64,000 nt of DNA from Pontiellaceae bacterium B1224 (GTDB lineage Bacteria > Verrucomicrobiota > Kiritimatiellia > Kiritimatiellales > Pontiellaceae), in NCBI GenBank assembly GCA_029432815.1, contig JAROBA010000006.1:88822-152821 (forward strand). Reading direction: 5' to 3'. How positions within the stretch are numbered: position 1 is the first letter of the stretch; every line of letters begins with the position of its first letter. A program made the translations under genes and the position numbers. Of the stretch, positions 1-9,287 are shown one piece after another. Under the pieces are notes generated by a model. That model ran no database searches. It was not told the origin of the DNA and saw only the letters and a program-made list of their open reading frames with translations.

Positions 1-109
1 AGAGCGCAAAATCCTTCAGTAAAACTGCACAAACCAGACTCAAATAAAAACTTGAAAAACTATCGGGTCTTATACATTGTACTTCTATGCATAGAGCATG
101 GAGGTTATA

Positions 110-451
110 ATGCACTTATCAAAAGAACTCGTGGCCGCCAGCGCCACACCACTGGTTTTATCCGTCCTTTCGCAGGGGGATAGCTATGGGTACGCAATTA
201 TCAAGCGCGTATCCGAACTCACCGAAGGGGAAGTGCAATGGAGCGATGGCATGCTCTACCCCGTTTTACATCGGCTTGAAAAGCAGGGCCATATTGTTTC
301 CGAATGGAAGAAAGCGGAAACAGGTAGAAGGCGGAAATACTATCGGTTGGAACCCGGAGGACTCGCCACCCTGAAAGAAGAGAAAAAAAAATGGACCGTT
401 CTGAATAATGCCCTATCAACACTCTGGGAGGAAAAACCATGTTTGATCTAG
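110..451 (+). CDS. PadR-family transcriptional regulator
   Basis: A 113-residue winged-helix repressor of the PadR type. The segment from about residue 15 to 80 has the PadR order: a helix with a GDSYGYAI core, then SDGMLYPVLHRLEKQG (recognition helix) and a wing containing GRRRKYYRL. The ATG at 110 is preferred over the in-frame ATG at 98 because a GGAGG ribosome site (100-104) lies five bases before it. The gene overlaps the next one by 13 bases. PadR regulators beside a membrane protein with a helical prefix domain normally control that partner and themselves; that regulation is inferred from the family. The effector is unknown. Confidence 0.9.
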   Translation: MHLSKELVAASATPLVLSVLSQGDSYGYAIIKRVSELTEGEVQWSDGMLYPVLHRLEKQGHIVSEWKKAETGRRRKYYRLEPGGLATLKEEKKKWTVLNNALSTLWEEKPCLI

Positions 452-1131
452 CAAATGCAATTACGAACTGGAAAAGCCAGCTGAACATAAACCACACCCT
501 CAAGAACGAAGATATCGCCGAGCTGGAATCACATTTGGTGGATGAAATTGATGCCCTGCAAATCAAAGGGCTCTCTTCTGAAGAATCTTTTCTGATCGCT
601 ACCAAACGACTGGGCACCAACGAAGTGCTCGCTGAAGAATTTGGTAAGAATAACCTTCCGTCCTTATGGGTTCATCGTATTACCTGGATGTTTTTAGGAA
701 CCTTAATGTGGGGTATGGCAACGGGCCTTTTTGGATTCATTCATCGCGGCACGCTAATAGCACTTCAACATACCTCTTTATCCAAGGCGTGGATAATCAG
801 CATCTGCTCTGTAGCCATGATTGCGTTCGTAGCGGGCATAGGCTTCCTCGTCAGAGGAATAATTCACGGGTCCGCACTAAACCAACGAATCTCATCGCTG
901 AAAAGGTGGGGTATTTTTGCACTGCTCTTAATCATCCCACAACTGATTGGCGTAACAAACGGGATAATGATACGTCCGTTGCAGAAAGTAATCATAAATG
1001 ATCCGAGCATCCTATCTGCCTTTTCGTTTACAACGTTCATCCACTCGGCAATCAGCTTAATCATCAAAATAGCGATGATTTACTTTGTCGCGTGGCACTT
1101 CAGTAAAAACAGAAAAACCATTGCGGTATAA
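439..1131 (+). CDS. Membrane protein with permease-prefix (HAAS/DUF1700-like) N-terminus
   Basis: A 230-residue protein. The first 70 residues are soluble and helical (ELESHLVDEIDAL, then SSEESFLIATKRLG), resembling the permease-prefix/HAAS domain that commonly pairs with PadR regulators. Four hydrophobic segments follow, at about residues 75-100, 114-138, 155-176 and 200-221. The start codon lies inside the end of the PadR gene behind GGGAGG, so the pair is one transcript with coupled translation. The likely role is a membrane sensor or output partner of PadR. No enzyme motif is visible, and the assignment rests on neighbourhood and topology. Confidence 0.75.
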   Translation: MFDLANAITNWKSQLNINHTLKNEDIAELESHLVDEIDALQIKGLSSEESFLIATKRLGTNEVLAEEFGKNNLPSLWVHRITWMFLGTLMWGMATGLFGFIHRGTLIALQHTSLSKAWIISICSVAMIAFVAGIGFLVRGIIHGSALNQRISSLKRWGIFALLLIIPQLIGVTNGIMIRPLQKVIINDPSILSAFSFTTFIHSAISLIIKIAMIYFVAWHFSKNRKTIAV

Positions 1132-1139
1132 AAACCCGT

Positions 1140-1162
1140 GAGGCCGGTGCGCAGCCGGCCTC
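1140..1162 (+). terminator. GC-rich hairpin after the PadR operon
   Basis: A perfect 8-bp stem (GAGGCCGG at 1140-1147 with CCGGCCTC at 1155-1162) around a 7-base loop lies nine bases after the stop codon. No T-run follows, so it may be a weak terminator or an mRNA-stabilising hairpin. Confidence 0.5.
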
Positions 1163-1255
1163 TAGCTGTCTGCCGAAGTACCGCCAACGTCTTTTCAACT
1201 TGCTCCTCATTCCTTAAAAACGCACCATCCTGCGAAACCCTAAGGAGCCTCTACT

Positions 1256-1747
1256 ATGAGCAAAACGATCTGGGCGCCGTGGCGCATTGAATATATTCTG
1301 AGCAACAAAGAGGGCGGCTGCTTTCTCTGCAAAATGTTTGGCGAGAACAACGACCGCGAGAACCTCATCCTGAAACGGGGCAAAACCTGCGCCGTCGTCA
1401 TGAACCGCTACCCGTATACGGGCGGCCACCTGATGGTTACGCCCTACCGCCATCTGGAAAATATGGCGGATATGACTCCGGAAGAGCGCGCCGAACTGAT
1501 GGACCTCTCCATCGAAGCGGTTGATATTCTAAAGGCCGAACTCAACACCGATGGCCTGAACCTTGGCTTTAATCTCGGCGGGGCAGCCGGGGCCGGACTC
1601 AAAGACCACATCCACCAGCACATTGTCCCGCGCTGGGTCGGCGACACCAACTTTATGCCCGTCCTCTCCGACACCCGCGTCATGCCGCAAGCCCTCGAAG
1701 AACAGTACGACGTCCTCTATCCCCTTTTTAATCCTTCCCAGCCCTAA
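1256..1747 (+). CDS. HIT-family nucleotide hydrolase/phosphorylase
   Basis: A 163-residue histidine-triad protein. The triad H118-x-H120-x-H122 (DHIHQHIVP) is intact, and GFNLG near residue 104 supplies the conserved Asn. A CFLC pair at residues 22-25 is typical of the Ap4A-phosphorylase-like HIT branch. The family cleaves phosphoanhydride or phosphoramidate bonds of dinucleoside polyphosphates in the cytoplasm; the exact substrate cannot be read from sequence. AAGGAG lies about nine bases before the ATG. The gene appears monocistronic, with a hairpin upstream and a 129-bp gap downstream. Confidence 0.88.
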   Translation: MSKTIWAPWRIEYILSNKEGGCFLCKMFGENNDRENLILKRGKTCAVVMNRYPYTGGHLMVTPYRHLENMADMTPEERAELMDLSIEAVDILKAELNTDGLNLGFNLGGAAGAGLKDHIHQHIVPRWVGDTNFMPVLSDTRVMPQALEEQYDVLYPLFNPSQP

Positions 1748-1876
1748 ACCAGCCCCAATTATCATGGTAATTAATCCGGGTAAAACCAACCAAACTAGCA
1801 TAAACTGCGTTATAAATCGTGTAGCGCAACATGATGCATCCTCGCAATTTTATGGCTGCTATACTTTGGAGAACGT

Positions 1877-3070
1877 ATGAGTGAACTAGCCCATCGAATG
1901 CTGTTTGTCGAACCGAATAAAGAGCTCTGGCCCATTTTCACAGCGGTTCTTAAACCGCTGGAAAATAACTGGAAACTGGCCTTTGCAGCATCGGCTCTGG
2001 ACGCGCTGAGCATGGGAGAATCTTACGATTTCATGATCACAGCCAATAGCCTGCCAGATGGAAATGGGCTGGGCCTGTGTGACCTGTTCAAGGAAGAAGC
2101 TCCCGAAACGATTCGATATCTCCTGATCGAGCCGGAAGAAGCCAGAATGTTTCGAAGTCTGGTTAGTTCCGCGCAGCAGGTCCTGATTAAACCGCTGGAT
2201 CTCAAAACCTTTAAGGCACAGCTTCAACGCTCGACTGCTTTACGAAGTATTGTCCAGAATCAGGATATACGAAAATTGCTGGGCAGTGGAGATTCGCTGC
2301 CGCCTCTACCGCGTATTTTTGAAGAGCTCTCCCGAAAACTGAGCGATCCGAATGCTCCGCTTTCAGAAATCTCCGAACTTATAGCGAAGGATGTTACCCT
2401 CAGTTCCAAGGTTTTAAGACTGGCAAATTCAGCATTTTTCAACCTGCGCATGCCGGCAAACACCATCGCGCAAGCCACCTCCCTGCTCGGAAGCAACACC
2501 ATCAGCAGTCTGGTCTTTAGCCAAAGTGTATCGAAAAGCTTTATGTCCGAATTCGTCTCTGAACATTTTATTGAAGAGCTCAACCAGCATTCAATTGAAG
2601 TGGCCAGTCTGGCCTCCGATATTCTGGAAACCTGGGGCGCCAGTTCGGCTGTAGTTGAAAAAGTCCTGCTCTGCGGGATTGCCCACGATCTGGGCAAAAT
2701 CGTGCTGGCAAAATATGCGCCTGAAAAATGGCAGGAAGCACAAGCGGAAATTCAAACAAGCGAACGCTCTGACGCAGAGATTGAGCGGGAAATCATCGGG
2801 TTGGGCCATCCGGAATTGGCCGCCTACCTTTTAGCAATTTGGGGATTCTCGACCGACCAGATCATGGCAATTATCTTCCACCATGAACCCTCCCGGGCGA
2901 ATGAGACCGAATTTGGATTGCTCTGCGCATTGCATGTGGCAGAACACTGCTGCGAAAAAGAACTGCCAAATCAACATTTTGACTGGAACTATCTCGAAGG
3001 ATTCCGCATCACGGAAACTGAAGTTGATGGCTTCAAAGCGATGCTTGAAGAGAAGAGATCACAGCACTGA
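1877..3070 (+). CDS. HDOD-domain protein with degenerate receiver domain (copy 1)
   Basis: A 397-residue two-domain protein. Residues 1-120 resemble a response-regulator receiver, but the phospho-acceptor Asp is replaced by Ala (FMITANSLPDGNG) and the N-terminal acidic pair is reduced to EP; the conserved KP near the domain end is kept. Residues 130-345 are an HDOD domain with GIAHDLGK and the characteristic GHPELAAYLLAIWGF. HDOD proteins act as signalling scaffolds in motility, biofilm and stress circuits. This copy probably signals without phosphorylation. Its stop overlaps the next start (TGATG). A close paralogue lies at 3753. Confidence 0.85.
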   Translation: MSELAHRMLFVEPNKELWPIFTAVLKPLENNWKLAFAASALDALSMGESYDFMITANSLPDGNGLGLCDLFKEEAPETIRYLLIEPEEARMFRSLVSSAQQVLIKPLDLKTFKAQLQRSTALRSIVQNQDIRKLLGSGDSLPPLPRIFEELSRKLSDPNAPLSEISELIAKDVTLSSKVLRLANSAFFNLRMPANTIAQATSLLGSNTISSLVFSQSVSKSFMSEFVSEHFIEELNQHSIEVASLASDILETWGASSAVVEKVLLCGIAHDLGKIVLAKYAPEKWQEAQAEIQTSERSDAEIEREIIGLGHPELAAYLLAIWGFSTDQIMAIIFHHEPSRANETEFGLLCALHVAEHCCEKELPNQHFDWNYLEGFRITETEVDGFKAMLEEKRSQH

Positions 3071-3618
3071 TGCATCGAAACAACCTACTACAAAAACTCC
3101 ACGCCTACCGTACCCAATGCCCCCATGAAACCGAGGCGGCAGACCGCCTGATCGCATTCGTGGAATCCAATCCCGACTGCTTCGAGCGCTCGCTGGAAAT
3201 CGGCCACATCACCGGCTCGGCCTGGGTCGTCAACAAAGCAGGAACCCACGTATTGCTCACCCACCACAAAAAACTCAATATGTGGTTGCAGCTTGGTGGG
3301 CACGCCGATGGCAACTGCGATATTCTCGATGCCGCCCTCCGCGAAGCCATCGAAGAATCCGGTTTCCAATCCTTGGAAACGGTCAGCACCGAAATCTTCG
3401 ATATCGACATCCACCTGATCCCCAAGCGCAAAACCGAACCGGCCCACTACCACCACGATGTCCGCTTTATTTTCCAATGTCTGGAAAACGAAGACTATGT
3501 CGTCAGCGATGAATCGCACGATCTCGCCTGGGTTGAGATTCAGGCATTGGAAGATTATACGAATGAAGAATCGATGCTTCGTATGGCGAAAAAATGGTTG
3601 AATAGATATTCGGTATAA
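3070..3618 (+). CDS. Nudix hydrolase
   Basis: A 182-residue Nudix protein. The Nudix helix is REAIEESGF, with GGHADGN before it. The usual first Glu of the G-x5-E box is Cys here (GHADGNC), although the catalytic REUXEE core is intact. The family hydrolyses nucleoside diphosphate derivatives. The ATG overlaps the stop of the HDOD gene, so translation is coupled. Two copies of the 15-bp palindrome (3364-3378 and 3472-3486) are read in frame as FQSLE and FQCLE, the first immediately after the Nudix helix. The substrate is unknown. Confidence 0.87.
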   Translation: MHRNNLLQKLHAYRTQCPHETEAADRLIAFVESNPDCFERSLEIGHITGSAWVVNKAGTHVLLTHHKKLNMWLQLGGHADGNCDILDAALREAIEESGFQSLETVSTEIFDIDIHLIPKRKTEPAHYHHDVRFIFQCLENEDYVVSDESHDLAWVEIQALEDYTNEESMLRMAKKWLNRYSV

Positions 3619-3645
3619 ATCCGCCCGCGCCGGCGGCGCATGAAT

Positions 3646-3662
3646 CACTCCGAAGAGGAGTG
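3646..3662 (+). terminator. Short hairpin between Nudix and HDOD copy 2
   Basis: CACTCC (3646-3651) pairs with GGAGTG (3657-3662) around five bases. No U-run follows. It could be a weak terminator or a processing site. Confidence 0.3.
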
Positions 3663-3752
3663 CTAATCCTGCAAATAGTAAAACTGGTTTTCTGAGCCGA
3701 ATGCGGTACCATGCTACTTATATTTGAGGGTAAAACATAATCTGGAGTGTAA

Positions 3753-4958
3753 ATGGCTAAGCCTGTACCAACAATTTTATTTATTGAACCCGACAAATAT
3801 CAACAACAGATTTTTGCCGAAATGCTGAAATCGGATCCGAAAGAATGGAAGCTGACCATTGCTGAAAGCTCATTTGAAGCATTGAGCATGGTCGAAAATC
3901 AGTTCGATTTCATGATGACCGTCAATAAGCTGCCCGATGGAAATGGGCAGGACCTGTGTGACCGGTTTAAAGCCGTTGCGCCTGAGACCGTTCGCTATTT
4001 GCTGATTGATCCGGAAGAAAGGAAACTATTCAGAAGCTTAATCAGTTCCGCTCAACAAATCATCACCAAACCGCTCGATCTAGAAACGTTTAAAATCCAG
4101 CTGATGCGCTCCACGGCTTTGCGCGATATCATCGAAAACAAAGCCATTCGTAAACTGCTGGGCCATGCGGACTCGTTCCCACCGCTTCCCCGGGTTTTTG
4201 CAGAACTTTCGCAAAAGCTGAACAATCTGGATACCCCGCTTCTGGAGATTTCAGATCTGATTTCAAAGGATATTACCATCAGCACAAAGGTGCTTCAGCT
4301 GGCGAATTCAGCGTTGTTCAACCAACATATACCAGCAAATACTCTCTCCCATGCCACCTCTCTGCTGGGTAGTAAAATCATCAGCAGTCTGGTTTTCAGT
4401 CAAAGCATCAGCGACATGTTCAAATCTGCACTGATCTCAGAACAATTTCTAGAAACACTCAACCAGCACAGTCTGGAAGTAGCCGGCCTTGCGGCCGATA
4501 TTCTGCAAACCTGGCACGCTGGCCCCAGTGTCATCGAAAAAGTATTGCTCTGCGGCATTGCGCACGATCTCGGTCAGTTAATCCTTGCAAAATATGCTCC
4601 CGAAAAGTGGCTATGCGCTCAGAATGAACTTCGCAAGAACGAACGCTCAATTGTCGAAACCGAAAGAGAAATCATCGGAGTGGCTCATCCCGAATTGGCA
4701 GCCTATCTCTTAGCGATCTGGGGATTTCCCTCCGACCAGGTCATGGCCATTGCCCACCACCACGAACCTTCGAAAACGAAAGATGTCAGTTTGGGATTAC
4801 TCTGCGCGCTACACATTGCCGAGAACTGCTGCCAGACCGCACAAGATAAAGAACAGTTTGACTGGCCCTATTTGGAGAAGTGCCATATTACCCATATGGA
4901 GATCACTAATTTCAAATTGATACTGGAAGCAAAACGAAGCAACCGCTATGCCCTCTGA
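3753..4958 (+). CDS. HDOD-domain protein with degenerate receiver domain (copy 2)
   Basis: A 401-residue paralogue of the protein at 1877, collinear over its full length with many identical blocks (for example LLIDPEERKLFRSL against LLIEPEEARMFRSL). The receiver phospho-acceptor position is Val (FMMTVNKLPDGNG), so this copy also should not be phosphorylated. The HD pair is kept in GIAHDLGQ, and HPELAAYLLAIWGF is conserved. TGGAG lies upstream of the ATG. The two copies flank the Nudix gene, which suggests local duplication around it. They may act together, perhaps as a heterodimer; that is inference. Confidence 0.85.
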   Translation: MAKPVPTILFIEPDKYQQQIFAEMLKSDPKEWKLTIAESSFEALSMVENQFDFMMTVNKLPDGNGQDLCDRFKAVAPETVRYLLIDPEERKLFRSLISSAQQIITKPLDLETFKIQLMRSTALRDIIENKAIRKLLGHADSFPPLPRVFAELSQKLNNLDTPLLEISDLISKDITISTKVLQLANSALFNQHIPANTLSHATSLLGSKIISSLVFSQSISDMFKSALISEQFLETLNQHSLEVAGLAADILQTWHAGPSVIEKVLLCGIAHDLGQLILAKYAPEKWLCAQNELRKNERSIVETEREIIGVAHPELAAYLLAIWGFPSDQVMAIAHHHEPSKTKDVSLGLLCALHIAENCCQTAQDKEQFDWPYLEKCHITHMEITNFKLILEAKRSNRYAL

Positions 4959-5066
4959 TTCACTGGTGAGCCTCTTGAAATCGGCTTACCGGAACCGGAC
5001 GATCCCTAAAATAAATCCACAACGGCTCGATTCTCTTCATCCCGGAACGGCTGAAAAGACCCATTC

Positions 5067-6080
5067 ATGAACAAACATTTCAAAGAAATCACACTCAATG
5101 CTACCGGCGCATCGGCCCTCAGCGAATCCGAGGTGATTCAGAGTTTATGGAGCGGATACGGAAAAATCGTGCGCGTTGGGTTGGAGTATGAAATGGAGGG
5201 ACAGCGTCCTCGCTGTCCGCAAACGCCGGAGACGGCATCCCTCCAGAGCGTCGTCGTGAAACACGTGCACTGGCCGACCTCCAAAAACCATCCGCGCGGA
5301 TGGAATACGGGGCGATCGCACGAACGCAAGGTGAAATCCTATCAGGTGGAAACGGCATTTTATGCCGACTTTGCCGAGCGGTGCGACGATTCCTTCCGCG
5401 TTCCAAAATGCCTCGCCCTGGAAACACACGGCGATGAAGTGTTTATGGTGCTGGAAGATCTCGATGCTTCGGGTTTTGACGAACGTAGAAGTTATGTTTC
5501 GGATGCCGACATCAAAGCCTGTCTTTCGTGGCTCGCCAATTTTCACGCTGAATTCATGAATGTCGAACCTTCCAACCTTTGGAAAATCGGCACGTATTGG
5601 CATCTGGAAACGCGGCCCGATGAATTGTGCGAAATGGACGATCCGGCTTTGAAAGCCGCGGCGGGCGCGATTGATCGAACGCTGAACGAAAGTCCGTTTC
5701 AAACGCTGGTGCACGGCGATGCCAAACTGGCGAACTTCTGCTTTAGCGATGACGGACGCGTCGCTGCGGTCGATTTTCAATATGTCGGCGGCGGATGCGG
5801 CATGAAAGACGTTGCCTATTTTATCAGCAGTTGTTTGAGCGAAGATGAATGCGAACGGCAGGAAACCGCCCTGCTCGATTTTTATTTCCAAACACTGGAA
5901 ACCGCGTTGAAGACGCACGGAAAATCCGTAGACTTCCAATCATTGGAAGTTAATTGGCGGGAATTATACCCTGTAGCATGGACCGATTTTTTCCGGTTCC
6001 TGCAGGGCTGGAGCCCCGGGCACTGGAAAATCCATGCTTACAGCGAACGCCTCGCCCGTGAAGTACTGGAGAGTTTATGA
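5067..6080 (+). CDS. Aminoglycoside-phosphotransferase/ecdysteroid-kinase-like small-molecule kinase
   Basis: A 337-residue kinase-fold protein. VVVKHVHWP supplies the ATP-site lysine, VFMVLEDL looks like the hinge, HGDAKLANF near residue 217 is the catalytic loop and DFQY near 235 the metal-binding segment. The family phosphorylates choline-like, sterol or sugar hydroxyls; the substrate is unknown. A 52-bp structured repeat (5194-5245) is embedded in frame before the lysine strand and adds about 17 residues the fold does not need. Three 15-bp palindromes also lie inside (5570, 5886, 5934). The stop overlaps the next gene (ATGA), so kinase and phosphatase are translationally coupled. Confidence 0.78.
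   Translation: MNKHFKEITLNATGASALSESEVIQSLWSGYGKIVRVGLEYEMEGQRPRCPQTPETASLQSVVVKHVHWPTSKNHPRGWNTGRSHERKVKSYQVETAFYADFAERCDDSFRVPKCLALETHGDEVFMVLEDLDASGFDERRSYVSDADIKACLSWLANFHAEFMNVEPSNLWKIGTYWHLETRPDELCEMDDPALKAAAGAIDRTLNESPFQTLVHGDAKLANFCFSDDGRVAAVDFQYVGGGCGMKDVAYFISSCLSEDECERQETALLDFYFQTLETALKTHGKSVDFQSLEVNWRELYPVAWTDFFRFLQGWSPGHWKIHAYSERLAREVLESL
5194..5245. repeat. Three-way-junction palindromic repeat inside the kinase gene
   Basis: An 8-bp outer inverted repeat (TGGAGGGA at 5194-5201 and TCCCTCCA at 5238-5245) encloses an 8-bp hairpin (GGACAGCG/CGCTGTCC, 5199-5218, loop TCCT) and a 4-bp GCCG/CGGC hairpin (5225-5236). The layout resembles a small non-autonomous palindromic element. It keeps the reading frame of the host gene. 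Confidence 0.7.
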
Positions 6081-6916
6081 AACTGACACAGGAAAATCTG
6101 AAACAGCTGGCTGATGTTGCGATTGAGGCAGCCGTTTCGACCGGGAAATATATTGCTGAAACACGGCCGATGAATGTGGAGCATAAAGGAAACGGCGGTT
6201 CTCTTGCCACGGAAGTGGTGACGGAAGTGGACCGCGCGAGTCAGGAAAAAATTCTCCAAACCTTGGAACCGACCTTTGCGGAGTTCGATCTCGGTCTTTT
6301 AACCGAAGAGAGCCCGGACGACGGCAGCCGATTAACCAAGGATTATTTCTGGTGCATCGACCCGATCGACGGAACGCTTCCGTTTATCGAAGGCATTCCG
6401 GGCTACGCGGTTTCGATTGCGCTGATTTCCCGCGAAGGCATTCCTTTTATCGGGGTCGTTTATGATCCGATTACGGCGACGCTGTATCATGCAATCCGCG
6501 ACAGCGGCGCCTTCCGGAATTCCAATCTCTGGAAACCGGACCTCAGTAATACGGAATCGAAACTGACGATTTTTACGGATCGAAGCGAAGCTGATAACCC
6601 GGGTTTTCAGGAGGCAGCCCATGCGCTCGGAGCAGATTGGGGAACCTATGGCGGCGGCGTGATGAATGCGATCTGGTGTCTGGAACACCCACCTGCATGC
6701 TATTTTAAGTTTCCAAAGGCTGGAACCGGCGGCGGTTGCTTTTGGGATTTTGCGGCGACGGCCTGTATTTTTCGCGAGCTGGGTGCCTGGGCCACGGACC
6801 TCAGCGGAACTGCGTTTGATTTGAACCGGAAAGACACGATTTATCTCAGCCACTGCGGCGTGCTGTTTGCCACTCACCCCGAAATTGCGGAACAATTTTT
6901 GAAACTGAAGGCGTAA
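6077..6916 (+). CDS. Inositol-monophosphatase-family phosphatase
   Basis: A 279-residue Mg2+/Li+-type phosphatase. Metal ligands are visible in order: TEVDRAS, LTEES, DPIDGT and, near the C-terminus, CFWDFAATA. Family members dephosphorylate inositol phosphate, PAP or sugar bisphosphates; which one is not clear. The start overlaps the upstream kinase stop by four bases and the peptidase gene starts eight bases downstream, giving an operon of three. Palindromes at 6520 and 6711 are read in two different phases (SNLWK and PKAG). Confidence 0.88.
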   Translation: MKLTQENLKQLADVAIEAAVSTGKYIAETRPMNVEHKGNGGSLATEVVTEVDRASQEKILQTLEPTFAEFDLGLLTEESPDDGSRLTKDYFWCIDPIDGTLPFIEGIPGYAVSIALISREGIPFIGVVYDPITATLYHAIRDSGAFRNSNLWKPDLSNTESKLTIFTDRSEADNPGFQEAAHALGADWGTYGGGVMNAIWCLEHPPACYFKFPKAGTGGGCFWDFAATACIFRELGAWATDLSGTAFDLNRKDTIYLSHCGVLFATHPEIAEQFLKLKA

Positions 6917-6924
6917 TATATTCC

Positions 6925-8994
6925 ATGTTTAAACAAATTATACCGGTATTGCTTATGACAACGTTAATGACGCACGCGCAGGAAGATTCATTCCAATGGC
7001 TGGAAGAAGTGGATGGAGAAAAAGCGCTGGAGTGGGTGAATCAGCAGAATGTTGCGACCACCAATATTTTGACCCAGCTGCCGGAATATCAGCGGATTTA
7101 TGAAAACACCCTGAAGATTCTGAATTCGAAGGAGCGGATTGCTTATCCCGGCATACGCGGCAATTTTGCATATAATTTCTGGCAGGATGAAACCCATCCA
7201 CGCGGCGTCTGGCGCAGAACAGAGCTGAAGCAATATTTGGCAGGAAAGCAGGAATGGGAGGACCTGATTGATGTCAGCAAACTCTCGGAGCAGGAGGGTG
7301 AAAACTGGTCGTTCAAAGGCGTTGATGTTCTGGAACCCGATTTTGATATCTGCCTGGTGAAGCTCTCCCGCGGCGGCGGCGATGCGGTGGTGATTCGGGA
7401 ATTCGATATTGAAAAAAAGGCCTTTATTGCAGATGGCTTTAAACTTCCCGAGGCCAAAACCCGCGTCGCCTGGCTCGACCGGAACACCCTGCTGGTCGGC
7501 ACCGATTTTGGAGAGGGCTCTATGACATCCTCCGGTTATCCCCGGATTGTGAAAAAGTGGAAGCGCGGGACACCGCTCAGCGATGCCGAATTGATCTATG
7601 AAGGTAAAAAAGACGATGTGAGCGTCGGCGCCTATGTGCAGGTTACGCCCGAACGCAAGTATGTGATGATCTCGCGCGGCATCACCTTCTATGAAACCGA
7701 ATACCACGCACTGGAAGATGATAAACTGATTCAACTCGAAATCCCCGTAGATGCGGACGTCAGCGGTATCTTTAAAAATCATCTGCTCGTGCAACCGAAA
7801 AAGGAGTGGGCGTTTTCGGGTCAAAGCATCCCCGCCGGTTCGTTGGTGGCTCTGAAGTACGATGCCCTGCTGCAGGGAAAACATGAGGTTGAAATCCTTT
7901 TCCAACCTTCGGAACGCGACAGCCTCGGCTCAGTTTCTTCTACCGAAAATCAAATCCTGGTCAATGTGTTCAAGGGTGGGCGCTATGACGAACTTTTCAG
8001 CCACACCTTTGAAAAGGATCACTGGAAAAAAGAACTGGTTCACACGCCGGAGCAGGGAACCCTTTCGATGATCAGTGCCGATGACTATTCCGACCGCTTT
8101 TTCCTGACCTATGAAAGTATGCTCTCCCCGCGAACGCTCTATTTTTCGCCTGCGCTCCATTCGCCGCTGACCAAAGGGAAGAGCCTGCCGGAATTTTTCG
8201 ATGCGTCGAAATATCAGGTTGAGTTTCATGAAGCGGTTTCCAAAGACGGAACTAAAATTCCCTATACCGTGGTACAGCCGAAAACGGCCAAACTGGACGG
8301 GACCAATCCAACCCTGCTCTATGGCTACGGCGGATTTGAGATCTCTATGCAACCGCATTATTCCCCGGTGATGGGAACCTGCTGGCTGGCCGAGGGTGGA
8401 ATCTTTGTGGAGGCCAGTATTCGCGGCGGCGGCGAATTCGGCCCGAAATGGCATCAGGCCGCACAGAAAGAAAACAAGCAGCGCTCCTACGATGATTTTA
8501 TTGCGGTTTCGGAGGACCTGATCGAACGCGGCTACTGCACGAATAAAACACTCGGCATTCAGGGCGGCAGCAACGGCGGCCTGTTGGTAGGCGCTGTGAC
8601 CATGCAGCGGCCCGATCTTTATGAAGCAGTCGTTTGCGCCGTCCCGCTTCTGGATATGAAGCGGTTCAACAAACTGCTGGCGGGTGCGAGCTGGATGGGT
8701 GAATACGGCAACCCGGATATTCCGGAAGAGTGGGCCTATATCAGCAAATATTCGCCGTATCAGAACCTGAAACCGGATGGAAACTATCCTAAGATTTTCT
8801 TCAAAACCTCCACGCGCGACGACCGGGTGCATCCGGGCCACGCGCGTAAAATGGCGGCGAAGATGGAATCGTACGACCAACCGTTTTTCTATTTCGAAAA
8901 CACAGAAGGCGGCCATGGAGCCGGCGTGACTAACGAACAGCGTGCGATGATGGACAGCCTAGGCTATGCGTATTTGCTGATGATGCTGAAGTGA
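6925..8994 (+). CDS. Prolyl oligopeptidase (S9A), secreted
   Basis: A 689-residue serine peptidase. Residues 1-18 form a cleavable signal peptide ending near THA-QE, so it probably acts in the periplasm. A beta-propeller occupies about residues 70-420 and the alpha/beta hydrolase domain follows. The triad is Ser549 in GGSNGG, Asp near 633 in RDDRV and His664 in EGGHGAG. The length matches the family. It cuts after proline in short peptides. It is the last gene of the kinase-phosphatase-peptidase run. The palindrome at 6991 coincides with the family's natural N-terminal (R/Q)WLE motif and may not be an added element. Confidence 0.92.
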   Translation: MFKQIIPVLLMTTLMTHAQEDSFQWLEEVDGEKALEWVNQQNVATTNILTQLPEYQRIYENTLKILNSKERIAYPGIRGNFAYNFWQDETHPRGVWRRTELKQYLAGKQEWEDLIDVSKLSEQEGENWSFKGVDVLEPDFDICLVKLSRGGGDAVVIREFDIEKKAFIADGFKLPEAKTRVAWLDRNTLLVGTDFGEGSMTSSGYPRIVKKWKRGTPLSDAELIYEGKKDDVSVGAYVQVTPERKYVMISRGITFYETEYHALEDDKLIQLEIPVDADVSGIFKNHLLVQPKKEWAFSGQSIPAGSLVALKYDALLQGKHEVEILFQPSERDSLGSVSSTENQILVNVFKGGRYDELFSHTFEKDHWKKELVHTPEQGTLSMISADDYSDRFFLTYESMLSPRTLYFSPALHSPLTKGKSLPEFFDASKYQVEFHEAVSKDGTKIPYTVVQPKTAKLDGTNPTLLYGYGGFEISMQPHYSPVMGTCWLAEGGIFVEASIRGGGEFGPKWHQAAQKENKQRSYDDFIAVSEDLIERGYCTNKTLGIQGGSNGGLLVGAVTMQRPDLYEAVVCAVPLLDMKRFNKLLAGASWMGEYGNPDIPEEWAYISKYSPYQNLKPDGNYPKIFFKTSTRDDRVHPGHARKMAAKMESYDQPFFYFENTEGGHGAGVTNEQRAMMDSLGYAYLLMMLK

Positions 8995-9008
8995 ACGAGG
9001 AAAAATCC

Positions 9009-9287
9009 TTAGTCGTCTGATGGTCGCAGTTCGAGCGAAATTACGATGGCAGTCGGGTCAACTTTAGGTTCTTCTTCAATAATCTCACCGCTCGCAGAGG
9101 TGGTGCAGGTGGAACAGGTGGAGCAGGCACCGTTGCATTTTGAGAGTGCATAACGAATACGACCATCTGAATCGAGCTGCTTGAGCTGCGGGTGCAGTTC
9201 TTCCGGTTCCATTTCAAACTGCAGCGCAAGATTGCCGACAGTCATCATCCGCCGCGGCGTTAAGACTTCCATGATCTGATCTAACAT
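9009..9287 (-). CDS. FeoC-like winged-helix protein with Cys cluster
   Basis: A 92-residue protein beginning MLDQIMEVL, with GAGG upstream of the ATG at 9287; the much longer open frame upstream runs into repeat-rich DNA and is not credible. The N-terminal 45 residues form a small winged helix (VGNLALQFEMEPEEL, then LDSDGRI). It is followed by C-x3-C-x2-C-x2-C (residues 51-61), as in FeoC-type Fe-S regulators of ferrous iron uptake. No feoA or feoB lies nearby. It probably responds to iron or redox state. Confidence 0.72.
   Translation of the reverse strand: MLDQIMEVLTPRRMMTVGNLALQFEMEPEELHPQLKQLDSDGRIRYALSKCNGACSTCSTCTTSASGEIIEEEPKVDPTAIVISLELRPSDD

Noticed and set aside
6991..7005. Perfect palindrome copy at the start of mature prolyl oligopeptidase (FQWLE).
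   Set aside because: Counted in the total, but the family itself conserves (Y/F)xWLE here, so this copy may be natural coding rather than an added element.
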